The notes under the pieces are model-generated. The model searched no databases. It worked only from the letters and a program-made list of their open reading frames with translations, and was not told where the DNA came from. A stretch of DNA of 64,000 nucleotides, from NCBI RefSeq assembly GCF_000304475.1, contig NC_018940.1, forward strand, positions 1,693,400-1,757,399, in the 5' to 3' direction. The translations under genes and the position numbers were made by a program. Below, one piece after another: positions 1 to 10,300 of the stretch (the stretch's first letter is position 1; each line of letters opens with the position of its first letter). Source of the stretch: Kazachstania africana CBS 2517. Its lineage: Eukaryota > Ascomycota > Saccharomycetes > Saccharomycetales > Saccharomycetaceae.

Positions 1-1257
1 GATGGCAAACAGTCTTTTGTATCGCAACAAAAAGAAGAGAGAGCCCAATTATTGAACGAAATCAATAATGCATTTGACGATGAGAAAGAAGACGAAGATG
101 AAGGAGAAGACGATTTTTTGACCAAGAAAGTTCCAACTAAAATGAGGGAAGAAAAAGTTCATTTACCAGACCCAACTAGAAACGAAGAGGACTTTTTGGA
201 CGCTTTTGTTAATAGTCAAGCCTGGATCCCTCAAAAGGGCGACAAAGTGATATCCTTAGACAACGAAGATGATGAAGAATTTGATAATGCCGTAGAAACT
301 TTTGAAAATGCATACAATTTCCGTTATGAAGATCCTAATGCAGCTGAGATTGTTTCATATGCTCGTACTCAAGCCACCCTAAGAAGATCTGATACTGGCT
401 CTCGTAGAAGAAAGAGAGATGAGGAAAAGAGACTGAAGGAAAATGCCAAACAAGAAAAGGAAAACGCTATACAAAAGAAGAAAGTGAAGAAGGCTAATAA
501 ATTGACTGATGTACTAGAACAGCTGAAAAAAGAATACGGAGCTGAAATTGATGAAAAAACCGTAAATAAGATAACAAAGGCTCTTTTAAATAATGATTAT
601 GAAGAAAAAGATTGGGACAATGTAATTGCAGAACTTTTCAATGAAGAATTTTATAACCCAATAGAAAAACCAACGTGGGATGATGATTTGATGAATGATG
701 GCATGTACGATGAAGAAGAAGGCGAAGAAAATGGAGAAGAAGTCGACGACCAGGAGGTCGAAGAAGGAGAATCTGAAGAATCACAAACCAAGAAATCGAA
801 GAAAGAAAAGAAGAAGGATGTCAAAAAGGAGAAAAGAAAACTAGCTGAAATGGTGGACAAAGCCATCGAACAGAATAAAGTTGCTATCATTGACGAAGCG
901 GAAAATGAAACAAGAGGAAGATCTCTTGCTAAAAACGAGGGTGAGGTTAAATTCCGTTATCGTGAAGTGTCGCCAGAATCCTTTGGTTTAACAACAAGAG
1001 ATATATTTGCTGCTGATGATGCTGACTTAAATGATTTCATCAGTTTGAAAAAATTTGCTCCATATAGACCTAAAGAATTGAGAGCTAAAGATAAGAGAAA
1101 AGTCACGAAAGCAAAAAGAATTAGAGATTGGAAGAAGAAAGTATTTAAGAATGACAATGGTCCAGTCATTTCAGGTGGTCTCAATGAAGACGAAATAGCC
1201 ATACCCGTTGAGAAGAAACAAAAGAAGCATAAGAAACATGGACATCATAAAAAATGA
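1..1257 (+). CDS. KRI1: Kri1, nucleolar 40S ribosome biogenesis factor (5' end outside window)
   Basis: The frame is open from the first base, so the N-terminus lies to the left; 418 residues and the stop are present. In yeast Kri1 is an essential nucleolar protein that works with Krr1 in pre-rRNA processing for the small subunit. Visible here are very acidic Asp/Glu tracts, long Lys/Glu charged helices in the middle, and a conserved C-terminal part (motifs ESFGLTTRDIF and LKKFAPYRPKELR) followed by a Lys/His-rich tail typical of nucleolar proteins. The S. cerevisiae protein is about 590 residues, so roughly the last 70 percent is seen. It converges on STB1, as YNL308C and YNL309W do in S. 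cerevisiae. The family call is secure. Confidence 0.93.
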   Translation, partial: DGKQSFVSQQKEERAQLLNEINNAFDDEKEDEDEGEDDFLTKKVPTKMREEKVHLPDPTRNEEDFLDAFVNSQAWIPQKGDKVISLDNEDDEEFDNAVETFENAYNFRYEDPNAAEIVSYARTQATLRRSDTGSRRRKRDEEKRLKENAKQEKENAIQKKKVKKANKLTDVLEQLKKEYGAEIDEKTVNKITKALLNNDYEEKDWDNVIAELFNEEFYNPIEKPTWDDDLMNDGMYDEEEGEENGEEVDDQEVEEGESEESQTKKSKKEKKKDVKKEKRKLAEMVDKAIEQNKVAIIDEAENETRGRSLAKNEGEVKFRYREVSPESFGLTTRDIFAADDADLNDFISLKKFAPYRPKELRAKDKRKVTKAKRIRDWKKKVFKNDNGPVISGGLNEDEIAIPVEKKQKKHKKHGHHKK

Positions 1258-1320
1258 GAAATGTTCTTTGTACATTACAAGTAATTATATAAAAAAAGTC
1301 TAATATTTTGCATTTCATAT

Positions 1321-2478
1321 TTATTTACCTAAATCTTGATTAAAATTGAAATTCGTTAAACTGTTTCGTCTGAATGAAAAGTTAGGTGATGGACTGAATA
1401 AATTATGAATATAATCTCCCATATTGAAATTTGGTGTTTTTAAAAGATTTTTAGCATTAATGTTGTTGACATTGGAACTCATTGGCTGTGTAGCAAGGTT
1501 TGTCTGCTGCGTCAATTCCCTTGAAGGTGTACTTGGAGCATCTGACTTTGATGGTGTTTTCTTCTGCTGCGTTAGTGCAGTAGCTACCGTATTATTGTGT
1601 GTGTTGTTACTGAAAATTGAAGGAGAGGCCATTAAAACATCATCAAATGATAGCGTATTATTACTGTTAGTATTATTACTAATCAAAGGAGGCACTTTGA
1701 ATGTCGATTGTGGTGAAGATATCGATGGTTTTATGGAAGAAAATCTTACTGGGTCGTTGTTATTATTTGAATTTGAAATGTTATAGTAATGCGATGGGGT
1801 AGTGGGGAGAACCTGAGTACCTTTTTGTATCGAATTTCTTCTTGCAGAGACGTAGGGGCTTGTAGCCAAATACATCAATAAATCAGCGCCTGAATCAGTT
1901 TCATGATTGTTATTACTATCGTTAAATGAACTTCTCTTTGTAGACAATCCACGTTTAGGTGTCATGAAAGTACCGCTTGAAGCGTGTCTTCCAGGGGTTG
2001 ATGGTACGTTCCGTGGAATGTTAGTTGTGGTGATAGGGGGAGAAGCAGCACGAATTGGGCTCTTCATAAGTGTCCTGTTCGTCGTCATAATGTCATTATC
2101 ATTTGAAGTTGACGTGGAACTTGAAGATGGAATTGCTTCAGAATCTAAAGAAGAAGAAGAAGATGATGAATGACTCTGGTTGGCCTTGACGATGTCGCGC
2201 TTTTTCAAAGGTGACGTATTGGTGATTGAATCTTCAGTTTTATCTAGATCATTAGACTCTCTATCACCATGTGGGAAATCGTTACTAGAACGTTTTTTCG
2301 ATGCTGTATCATCATCTAAATTACTGGATTCTCTTGATAGAGCATTGGTCAATTTTGGAGTGGGTACTCTACTCAAACCAAGTTTCAATTGACGCGTCAT
2401 TTGAGCCAATTCAGCTCTCTGAAGAATTTTCGATGCAATCTCTTGCTCCTTTTCAGGAGACATTCGAACATTTGTCAT
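1321..2478 (-). CDS. STB1: Stb1, G1/S transcription regulator that binds Sin3 and SBF/MBF
   Basis: The product has 385 residues and is rich in Ser, Asn and Thr, as expected for a mostly disordered regulator. The conserved N-terminal block around SPEKEQEIASKIL and AELAQMTRQLKLGLS is the diagnostic Stb1 signature. In yeast Stb1 links Swi6-containing SBF/MBF factors to the Sin3-Rpd3 deacetylase and is controlled by Cln-Cdk; many Ser-Pro and Thr-Pro sites (for example SPIRAASPP, TPKRG, SPSPN) are visible. The ATG at 2478 was chosen because the family block begins just after it; the frame stays open a little further upstream but has no other ATG there. RPD3, the catalytic partner of Sin3, lies 35 kb away in the same window, though this is ancestral synteny rather than a functional cluster. 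Confidence 0.92.
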   Translation of the reverse strand: MTNVRMSPEKEQEIASKILQRAELAQMTRQLKLGLSRVPTPKLTNALSRESSNLDDDTASKKRSSNDFPHGDRESNDLDKTEDSITNTSPLKKRDIVKANQSHSSSSSSSLDSEAIPSSSSTSTSNDNDIMTTNRTLMKSPIRAASPPITTTNIPRNVPSTPGRHASSGTFMTPKRGLSTKRSSFNDSNNNHETDSGADLLMYLATSPYVSARRNSIQKGTQVLPTTPSHYYNISNSNNNNDPVRFSSIKPSISSPQSTFKVPPLISNNTNSNNTLSFDDVLMASPSIFSNNTHNNTVATALTQQKKTPSKSDAPSTPSRELTQQTNLATQPMSSNVNNINAKNLLKTPNFNMGDYIHNLFSPSPNFSFRRNSLTNFNFNQDLGK

Positions 2479-3383
2479 TGTCACAGTACGTTCACCAGCC
2501 AGCAGGATATATAGCAATACTGTTCTTTTTCTTGCTCTGCCTTCCAGTACCTATTACTAGTTCCTCTAAAGAGAATTTCAATATTGGAAAGGATTTAATT
2601 AACGTGTGTTTACCCAAAACAGATGGTGTGTTTCCTAAACGGGTAAATGAAACGCAATCACTCAAAACGATGTTGCTACAACTTGAGTAAGTGAGCATCA
2701 AAAGAGGCACCATTTGACGATTCAGCTGACCATTTGGATCACTCAGTGAGGTGGATTACCAAGTGATTTAGCGGTACTTCGCAGTGGCTGTCGTTTGGCC
2801 TTGGTTTTGTGCGCAGAGCTGCTCTGAGGGCTGAGCTATTCGAAGTTGACAGTGGGCTCCGATGAGACGGTTGGTTGGCACCAGCTGTTGTACGTTCTAG
2901 ACGGTGGAACCTCTTTCGACAGGCACTGCAGTCTCACTCGAGTGACGCTGTCATATATCTAGTACTGGCGTCAGACAACTCAAGTCTACAGACAGCAAGC
3001 AAGTCTCATCGAGGGAAGGTGCTCTTGCTCTTGTCATCTGCCCCCCCCAGCTCCACTAGGCAGTTCCATGGAGATCTTTCGAGTTTTCCTTGCGGGAATC
3101 ACTGTTAAGATATTACGAGTCAAGATGCAGACAGACGTATTTTCCAATAAAGCTGAAAAACCGGGCAAAGTACTCGTAAAACTACAGCATGTAGGTGCTA
3201 TGATCTAGCAGAGCAAGGCCATGAAGGGTAGTGGTGCTGGCTGTTAGTAGTGTACATATGGTATGGTGATATGCAGTGTCTTATGGCATTCATTCAAGGT
3301 GTTAAAACTGCGAAAAATAAAACTTGATCCTGCTCGATGAGGTACCACTTTTACCATTAAAGACGACAGAGCTGAATAGTGCA
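2479..3383. other. STB1-ZIM17 divergent intergenic region, partly GC-rich
   Basis: This 905-base stretch separates the divergent STB1 and ZIM17 genes. It holds a Reb1 site near STB1 and an unusually GC-rich core at about 2740-3130 with a perfect 12-bp palindrome (2934-2945) and a run of eight C (about 3042-3049). No reading frame in it looks like a real protein. I could not match it to a known RNA gene such as RNase P, RNase MRP, SRP RNA or a spliceosomal RNA by eye. Confidence 0.6.
2640..2646 (+). promoter_or_regulatory. Reb1 site (CGGGTAA) in the STB1 promoter
   Basis: A perfect CGGGTAA lies 162 bp upstream of the STB1 ATG. Reb1 is a general regulatory factor that clears nucleosomes at such sites. 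The call rests on motif and position only. Confidence 0.55.
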
Positions 3384-3926
3384 ATGTCAGTTGTTTGCAG
3401 ACGAGGAATCATTGGTAGAGTTGTCCCTAGAATCTCCTTATTGTCACGTACCTACGCTCCAGTTCTGCATCTTGGCTACCGTGCCACTCAAACGGCTAAA
3501 TTTGGTACCATTGCGTCGTACAGGTACCAACAAAATAACGACTTCAAACATCTAGGATCTTTCAAAGTTGACCAACCAAAGTTGATGCTAGCTTTTACAT
3601 GCAAGAAATGTAATAACAGGTCATCTCACGTCATTTCCAAACAGGCATACACTAAGGGCACAGTACTAGTAACGTGTCCTGATTGCAAGAATAGACATCT
3701 CATAGCAGACCATCTGAAAATATTTGATGATAACCACATCACCATTGAGGATATTCTCAAACTGAAAGGTGAATCTGTCTCAACTTCAACGGACGATCTC
3801 ATATTTGATGAAATTCCAGACGCTCTAAAAGAATCCATTGGCCATTACGCTAAAGATGCACCAGCCCATTTGAAGAAGCAATTAGATAACACCACAATCC
3901 ATTCATTACCACATAACGAAGATTGA
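3384..3926 (+). CDS. ZIM17: Zim17/Hep1-type zinc-finger chaperone of mitochondrial Hsp70
   Basis: The product has 180 residues, against about 174 in S. cerevisiae. The N-terminus (MSVVCRRGIIGRVVPRISLL) is basic and hydroxylated, a typical matrix-targeting presequence. The core has the DNL zinc finger with two CxxC pairs (CKKC and CPDC) about 36 residues apart, and the family motif RSSHVISKQAYTKG between them. In yeast Zim17 keeps the matrix Hsp70s Ssc1 and Ssq1 from aggregating and so supports protein import and iron-sulfur cluster biogenesis. The ATG at 3384 was chosen because it begins the presequence. Gene order STB1-ZIM17-SKP2 matches YNL309-YNL310-YNL311. Confidence 0.94.
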   Translation: MSVVCRRGIIGRVVPRISLLSRTYAPVLHLGYRATQTAKFGTIASYRYQQNNDFKHLGSFKVDQPKLMLAFTCKKCNNRSSHVISKQAYTKGTVLVTCPDCKNRHLIADHLKIFDDNHITIEDILKLKGESVSTSTDDLIFDEIPDALKESIGHYAKDAPAHLKKQLDNTTIHSLPHNED

Positions 3927-3982
3927 TACCATCATATACAGACTTATATAGGGAAACTTCACTAAAACGTACAAGAATTCTT

Positions 3983-4054
3983 AGCCCTAACTACTTCTTT
4001 GCGTTTACGGCGTGAGACAAGTTGTGATTCTTCACTATAAAAGTCAAGCCCTAA
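3983..4054. promoter_or_regulatory. Two Tbf1-type AGCCCTAA sites in the SKP2 promoter
   Basis: AGCCCTAA occurs at 3983-3990 and again at 4047-4054 in the 265-bp gap between ZIM17 and SKP2. Both match the ARCCCTAA core bound by Tbf1. A Gcn4/AP-1-like TGAGTCA follows at 4118-4124. The two sites share orientation and are 64 bp apart. Function is inferred from motif match only. Confidence 0.5.
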
Positions 4055-4191
4055 TACGCTCTTTTCGTTTCAATGGGACATTCTTCTTATCAGAACACCG
4101 AACTTTTTAGAACTGCGTGAGTCACCTACATCGAGGACTAAATCACTCATTATTCGATATATTATAACTCATTCATGGTGGTGATCCTGAT

Positions 4192-6207
4192 ATGAAAGGA
4201 TTACAATTGCTGAGTAAACCAAGAATCTTCCCCTTCAATACTTCAAACGAGGCAGCAAGTGTACACTCCAGAAACGTTACAACTGAAAAAAACTCTTCTA
4301 AGTATGCTTTAATCACACTACCTGATGACATTTTCAAATCAGTAATAGATCATCTAGACACCGAATCTTTACTATCATTGTGCTTGACGAATCATGCATT
4401 TTATGACAAGATTTCTAAAGAGTTCCTCTATAAAGATGTCAAATTGAGGTCGAAAATATCATTATTGAAGTTTAACTCCCTAATTCATTCAAAAAAAGCT
4501 AAGCTCCGGTTATTAGTGAGTTCTATTCAATTTAAAAACCCTCAGTCTCAGGATTCTTTATTAAAATATGCCAAATTTTATCAAGGTAACAAGACTGATG
4601 ATACTACAATTGCAGGATCGTACAATTATACACTTTCAGAGGGTGAAGATAAGTCACCGAGAAAGTTCAAAACCTCAGATAGGCTAAAAGAGATAGAAAA
4701 TTGTTATTTCCAATATACTTACATCGAGTTAATGCTCGATATCATTGATAATCTGCCCAATTTAACTCATATCACTTTAAATGACCTGGAACCGAATTTC
4801 AAAATACCATTATGGTATTCAGTAATGAATGATAACTCTAAAAACTTCATAAAAAAAATTATTAACAATGAACAATCAATGAACAATGACGATCTAAGGA
4901 ATTTTGAAATTTCCACGAAATTTGTCAAAAATTATAAATCAAGGATAGATTGTTTACCAAGATTTCAAAAGTTGGAATTAAAATCCAAAAAAAGTGTTCA
5001 CTTGAGATCAAATTTACTCTGCTGCTTTGGTCTTATAGACGAACTCATATTAGATGGCGTCATCATCGATTCTCTTTCGCTAGATACCCCTATGGAATTC
5101 ATACCTTTAGTCCTCGAGAGACAAGATTCGAAATTCTATAGCGTTCATACAACTTTCACTTCACTTATTTTAAAAAATTGTCAAATTATTTCTGGAAATG
5201 GGATACTGAGATTATTCAACCAATTTTTTAAGAGACTTAAACGACTCTCTTTATTACAAGTCAGAAGCAAATACGACATATTAATATCCAATTGTTTCCC
5301 CTCTTTGAGAGAACTAACGATTGACTGTAATAGCAAATGTTTCACGCATCCCGTTCTCATTGACGAAACTTATTATTACGATATTGCTCAAGAAAATGAC
5401 ATTGATTTGAATGAAGACGTAACTTCAATATCCGAAACTTTGCTAGATAGACCTGTACCAGAAAAACAGCTACAGATACCTGCACCAACGTCTTCAGTTA
5501 TCTTATCGTCAAATGGGAATTACATCTCAAGTACATTTTCTGATGCAGTACGCACAAAAAAAAGCAAAGACGCCATACCACTCACTAAACCACAGTGGCA
5601 ATATTTTAAGGAAATTAGAGTACCGTCTTTCCACGTCTTTTATCACAATTTCAAGCATGTGTGGGATAAGTTACCTAAACGAAATATCAATATTAATATT
5701 GTTAATATTCCCTTTACTAATGTCTTTCCCTTGTCTCCGGCTGTCTATTGGGAACGATTCTTGTTTACGAATGACCAGGAAACATTGGTAGGCTGTTCTC
5801 AGACACTTGCTGCGGAACAATACCCATGGACCAACGATATATTGAATTGTCTTCAAGATGGGATTGAGGAATTAAATAAACACAAGACTCAAATAGGTGA
5901 CTCAAACCTATACATTATGGACAACTTGAATTTTGAGATTGATAGATTTAATAACTTTCATAATTATAAGAACTTCAAAGATATTCCATACATTAATCTG
6001 TTCTTCTTTTTCAGTCTACTTTCCAAGTTTAGTTCAATTAAAATCAAGATGTTAAGAAGATGGATAAATTCCACAAAAAGAACACGGTACGACTGGGAAC
6101 TACTACTGAGAGCATTGCTGTTGAATGTGAATGTTCCGGTGGAAGTAAGAGATCAAGATGGCTTCATTTTATATTCTTATGGTGATATGAGACAGCGCAC
6201 TATTTAA
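4192..6207 (+). CDS. SKP2: F-box protein Skp2 (YNL311C type), SCF ubiquitin ligase substrate receptor
   Basis: The product has 671 residues; the S. cerevisiae protein is about 760. An F-box is visible at about residues 42-88, with the signature ITLPDDIFKSVIDHL followed by ESLLSLCLTNHAFYDKI. The rest is leucine-rich without clear repeats, and would be the substrate-recognition part. F-box proteins bind Skp1 and bring targets to the Cdc53-Rbx1 core. The N-terminal 40 residues are polar and unstructured. The gene follows ZIM17 on the same strand, matching the YNL310C-YNL311C order. The family call rests on the F-box plus synteny; outside the F-box I recognise no domain. Immediately to the right S. 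cerevisiae synteny breaks. Confidence 0.86.
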   Translation: MKGLQLLSKPRIFPFNTSNEAASVHSRNVTTEKNSSKYALITLPDDIFKSVIDHLDTESLLSLCLTNHAFYDKISKEFLYKDVKLRSKISLLKFNSLIHSKKAKLRLLVSSIQFKNPQSQDSLLKYAKFYQGNKTDDTTIAGSYNYTLSEGEDKSPRKFKTSDRLKEIENCYFQYTYIELMLDIIDNLPNLTHITLNDLEPNFKIPLWYSVMNDNSKNFIKKIINNEQSMNNDDLRNFEISTKFVKNYKSRIDCLPRFQKLELKSKKSVHLRSNLLCCFGLIDELILDGVIIDSLSLDTPMEFIPLVLERQDSKFYSVHTTFTSLILKNCQIISGNGILRLFNQFFKRLKRLSLLQVRSKYDILISNCFPSLRELTIDCNSKCFTHPVLIDETYYYDIAQENDIDLNEDVTSISETLLDRPVPEKQLQIPAPTSSVILSSNGNYISSTFSDAVRTKKSKDAIPLTKPQWQYFKEIRVPSFHVFYHNFKHVWDKLPKRNININIVNIPFTNVFPLSPAVYWERFLFTNDQETLVGCSQTLAAEQYPWTNDILNCLQDGIEELNKHKTQIGDSNLYIMDNLNFEIDRFNNFHNYKNFKDIPYINLFFFFSLLSKFSSIKIKMLRRWINSTKRTRYDWELLLRALLLNVNVPVEVRDQDGFILYSYGDMRQRTI

Positions 6208-6281
6208 TTTTCTATATATTTACATAGTAAGCGATGACTTCAAAAATTTAGAAAACTTTCTATTAAGAAATCTCTAAAGGA

Positions 6282-7322
6282 ATGGAGGAGTATGTTTATG
6301 ACCCTAGCAATCCATTAAAGCTCAAAAGAAAGTTTGAAACCGACTCTGCTGATGAGAATATAGTCGAAAGTTTTCCATCTAAAAGCAAAAGGTCCAAATT
6401 AAAGGATTACAACTTCTTAGATGACGATTCTGACAATGATGGTGCAGAAATTTACGATAGTGACTATAGTGGAGAGAACGACAATGTCCAAGAAGATGAT
6501 ACCAGTGATATTTCTGCTTCTAGTAATAAAACAAATAGTAAAAAGCGTAAAACAATACGGCTGATGGATATGAAGCAATTCAAAGAAGAAAATCTGGAAA
6601 ATCTTCAGTCAGACGGCGATGATCTTCAACCTCAAGACAACGTCAATAAAATAGTAAAATTCAATGTCGATGAAGAATTAGAAAATGGCATATTTGATAA
6701 GGATGGTAATTACATTGAAGTAGAATCGAAGAATGACGAAGAAAAATGGATGGATGAAGTTGAAAATATTGAAAGTGTTGCTGCTGCCAAAGCAAAACAA
6801 TATAAATTTAATCGAGAGAGACAGCAACGTTCACAACGTAAAGGGAGACATTATATGATTGATGAAGCCTTATACAGGTTACAGTTTCTTGTTTCCACCA
6901 ATGGGGATACAGTTTTGCAGACTTTGGGAAAGCTTAATAAACTTCGAAAGTCTTACGAGGATGCAACTGATAATACGGATGCTGTACGATATATAACCAA
7001 CTCAATTGAGCTGTTAATGGACCTTACTGAAATATTACAAAGAAAAGGATACGACGACGTTTACAGTCTTAATCGCAAGAATATCATTGATTCTATTGAG
7101 GAGGAGTCGTTGACTGATCAATTCAAAATAGATTTCCGAAAGAATAAGATCTGGAGCTTTAAATGGCTCAATAAAACCGACAAAATTAGTGAATATTACA
7201 CATGTTATGAGATGAACTATTGGAAAAAAACTTTCTTCAAAGGTAATGTCATAGTCAAGTTTAAAGACGAAAAAGATGAAATGAAAAATTGGCTTCATAT
7301 CTCATGCCTGGAATTTATGTGA
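6282..7322 (+). CDS. LIN1: Lin1, GYF-domain protein of the U5 snRNP (CD2BP2/Snu40 family)
   Basis: The product has 346 residues, against 340 in S. cerevisiae. It begins with the family motif DPSNPLKLKRKFE, continues with long acidic Asp/Ser/Glu tracts, and has the conserved block EKWMDEVENIESV and a helical middle. The C-terminal 60 residues carry the GYF fold (WSFKWLNK followed by YYTCYEMNYWKK). The human relative CD2BP2 (52K) is a U5 snRNP component that leaves before tri-snRNP formation, and yeast Lin1 binds Prp8 and other factors. It converges on LAM1, the same arrangement as YHR156C and YHR155W, which supports both calls. The glycine-proline of a classical GYF domain is not obvious, so the ligand surface may be altered. 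Confidence 0.9.
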   Translation: MEEYVYDPSNPLKLKRKFETDSADENIVESFPSKSKRSKLKDYNFLDDDSDNDGAEIYDSDYSGENDNVQEDDTSDISASSNKTNSKKRKTIRLMDMKQFKEENLENLQSDGDDLQPQDNVNKIVKFNVDEELENGIFDKDGNYIEVESKNDEEKWMDEVENIESVAAAKAKQYKFNRERQQRSQRKGRHYMIDEALYRLQFLVSTNGDTVLQTLGKLNKLRKSYEDATDNTDAVRYITNSIELLMDLTEILQRKGYDDVYSLNRKNIIDSIEEESLTDQFKIDFRKNKIWSFKWLNKTDKISEYYTCYEMNYWKKTFFKGNVIVKFKDEKDEMKNWLHISCLEFM

Positions 7323-7390
7323 ATATAACTACAATACTGTTTGCCTCTTTACAATATATATCTAAAAAGTGCATTTATAGGGACTTCTCA

Positions 7391-10300
7391 TCACAGTAAA
7401 CCTGGTACTAATCTTTGCAACTCGGTACTGCATCGCTCACAGTAGCTTTGCAATTGCTTGTCTTGCTCCCAAATATGCTCATAATGTAATTGTGCTTTCT
7501 TACAATTTTCTGTTTCTTTAATTAAAAAGCTCTTATAGTCCCCTTGGACTAGCTCTTTCTCCATGTTTTGTAAGATCTTTAGCTCAACCAAAAGATCGTT
7601 CCTCTTAAGAGCTAGTTCCCTTCGAGATTCTCTATATTTATTTTCATTAGAAGTTAAGTCATTGTTGAAATTTTTTAGTACCTCATCGTCATCAGGACTA
7701 ACCAAATAATCGGTTAACAAGTCAATGTCCTTAATATAGAGTGCTCTTTCGACCTTTTGTGAATTTTTGTCACTCATGATGTCCTTAAAAAAATTATCTG
7801 CCTTTCTAACTGACCAATAAGATATACCTGACCTTGCTGATACGAAAATATTGTAAAATATTGAAAGAATTAAGCCTAAAAGTAAAGTTTTATTCACTTG
7901 AGAAAGTAGGGTACCAATAAAAGTAAACCCCATCATGACAATTCTAAATGAAATAAGGATAAAGTTGATGAGACGAAAAACTGTCAGTTTCATAATCACT
8001 CTGATTAAAAGAGCAAAAGTATATTTAACACAAAGAACATTGCCATCACTCACCGACTGGAGGTCAGTTTTTTTGACTTTTTCTTTTTCTGCTTCACTTC
8101 TCACAGAGGCCCTTTCATTTGCGCTTCTTTCACTACTGGTATCGGGAATTCCTTCCCATTTGAAGTTATCAAGGCTTTCCTTGTCATTTAAATTTTCATT
8201 ATTCTGTATAACCCCATCCCCAGCAAGCACACCTAACAATCCACACAATTTAATAGCCTTTACTACTTTTCCATGCTTACCAATCCGATCTAGATAGTAA
8301 TCAATCGATGACTTAACTTTACTATGCTCTATTTGCGAGAACCTAACTACACATCTCTTGATCAAATCTTCGATGAAAGATTCATTGTTTCCACCTACAA
8401 ATTCAATCTTATAATTCGCATATAGCTCGGACCCATTAGTAGACAACTTCAACTCACTATTAGTACTATTTTCCGCATCAAAAAGTTCAGTAATAACATA
8501 TTTACTAGAAACTTTCAATGGACGACAAAATGGTATTTTGATCAAAATAGGATCTTGATCAACTTCATAATATGTATTTTCAACCATCTTGATTATCCTC
8601 TGTGATGTGCAGACTTTGTCAGAATTTTCGAAAAGAAAATTATCAGTCTTACTCATTTTACAGTCGATTTTTCTTACAAGTTGAATAATACCATTCGAAT
8701 CCCTTTCTTCCGTCCAATACCAATTTGTGTTGAAATTTGCATTTCTTGCAGCCAAGAAGTAAGAATTTGGGAAAACATTCGAGGTATCACCGTATATTAT
8801 ATGCATCAAACCCTTACTTGCAATTTCAAACCGCTGAATGTACGTTTTTGTGTAGTGCTGTCTGATATTTTTACATCTATCGACTAACTCTTTTGAGGTG
8901 CTATTAATATTCCAAAATGTTTTACCAAGTTCATATTCAGCCTTAATTAACTTATTGGTAGCAGGGTCGTTTATCAATTCTTCTTTTTCGGACTTTTGTT
9001 TAAAAGCGTCGTCAATCTCATTAAATTTATCTAAAATTTCTCCGGTGGATTTATTACCATGGGAAGCATTCAATTCTACCAGATATTGCATCTTTCTCGC
9101 TACTGCCTCACTATCCTCAAAATATGTGTATATTTTGATATGATAATTGTGATGCGTATGCATCTTTATAAGATGTGGAGTCGTTGGGTCATTTTCAATG
9201 GATATAAAATCGTCAAATTTTCTTCTCGAGAAATGAAGAAACCCGCTAACACTCATATAGAGATAAAGATAGCTTCTAGTAACATAGGTAATGGAAGGAA
9301 ACATTTGAGCCTCGTTTGCCGTCCAAACAGTACTTATTTTGAAAAGCAACAGTTCATCGATGCAATTTGTATATTTGGAGGAAGCGTCGTAATTAATGGA
9401 TTCGAATATTGTTTTGAATTGCATATTTTGTATTTTCAAGTCGTTGAGATAATTTTTGGGGTATTTATCAGGTATAATGAGTGGGTTATTCAAATGTTGT
9501 TTCAAGAAAGCTGCCTCCTTATCATTTATCGAAATTCCACCATTTTGGTTCCAGATATTGAGTCCCCAGATATTAGCCTGAATTCCGTCATAATACTTTC
9601 TGTTCTTATATCTGAAACTACCCGAAAGCATAGCCAACGGCGTAAGCTTAGTAGAAATCGGACTTGTTACAATTTTGAATAGAAATGTTCTTTCATCAAT
9701 AATATCACGGACTTGATCTGGGGCCAATACACTTCTCAAACATTCGATCAACGAAGATGAATTTCTGTCAAATGAAGTCAGTTTCTGATCCATGGAAGTT
9801 GTTGCTGAAGAAGCAAATTCGTAAAACTGAGGCGAGTACCTCTTATTTGCATAATTATAATTAGCCTTATCTTTCTCATCCTTAATGAGACCGTTGAACT
9901 TCAATTTAGATTGTAACATAATATGGACCCACTCTCTAAGTTCTGTTACACTTTCTGCTTGTAGTGTGACTATTATTAACTCTTTACCCTTTCCATTATC
10001 TATTTCAAGCTGAAAGCAAAATCTTCTTGAAATGTCAGGAAAATATCTGACATTGATTAGACCTATCCCGAATTTATCAGTTTCTTCTACGTATGTCTTT
10101 GAAGGTGATAGTGCAAACATACCAAATATCATGTCATTCAAAAAACACCATCTTCGAACCCAAATCTCTCTATCAGAAGAACCTACGGTTGTTCTCATAT
10201 ATAACCATCCAGACTTTTGCGGATACGTCCCCACAAGACAATCTGTCGATGACAAGATAGAATCGATATTCTTCAAAAGGTACTGATTTTCATCAGTCGA

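Noticed and set aside
2000..2020. TCCGTGGA resembling a Pdr1/Pdr3 site
   Set aside because: It lies inside the STB1 coding sequence and is likely incidental.
2875..3108. 77-codon frame in the GC-rich STB1-ZIM17 gap
   Set aside because: It starts without an ATG and its Ser/Leu-rich product matches nothing; it follows from the GC-rich sequence.
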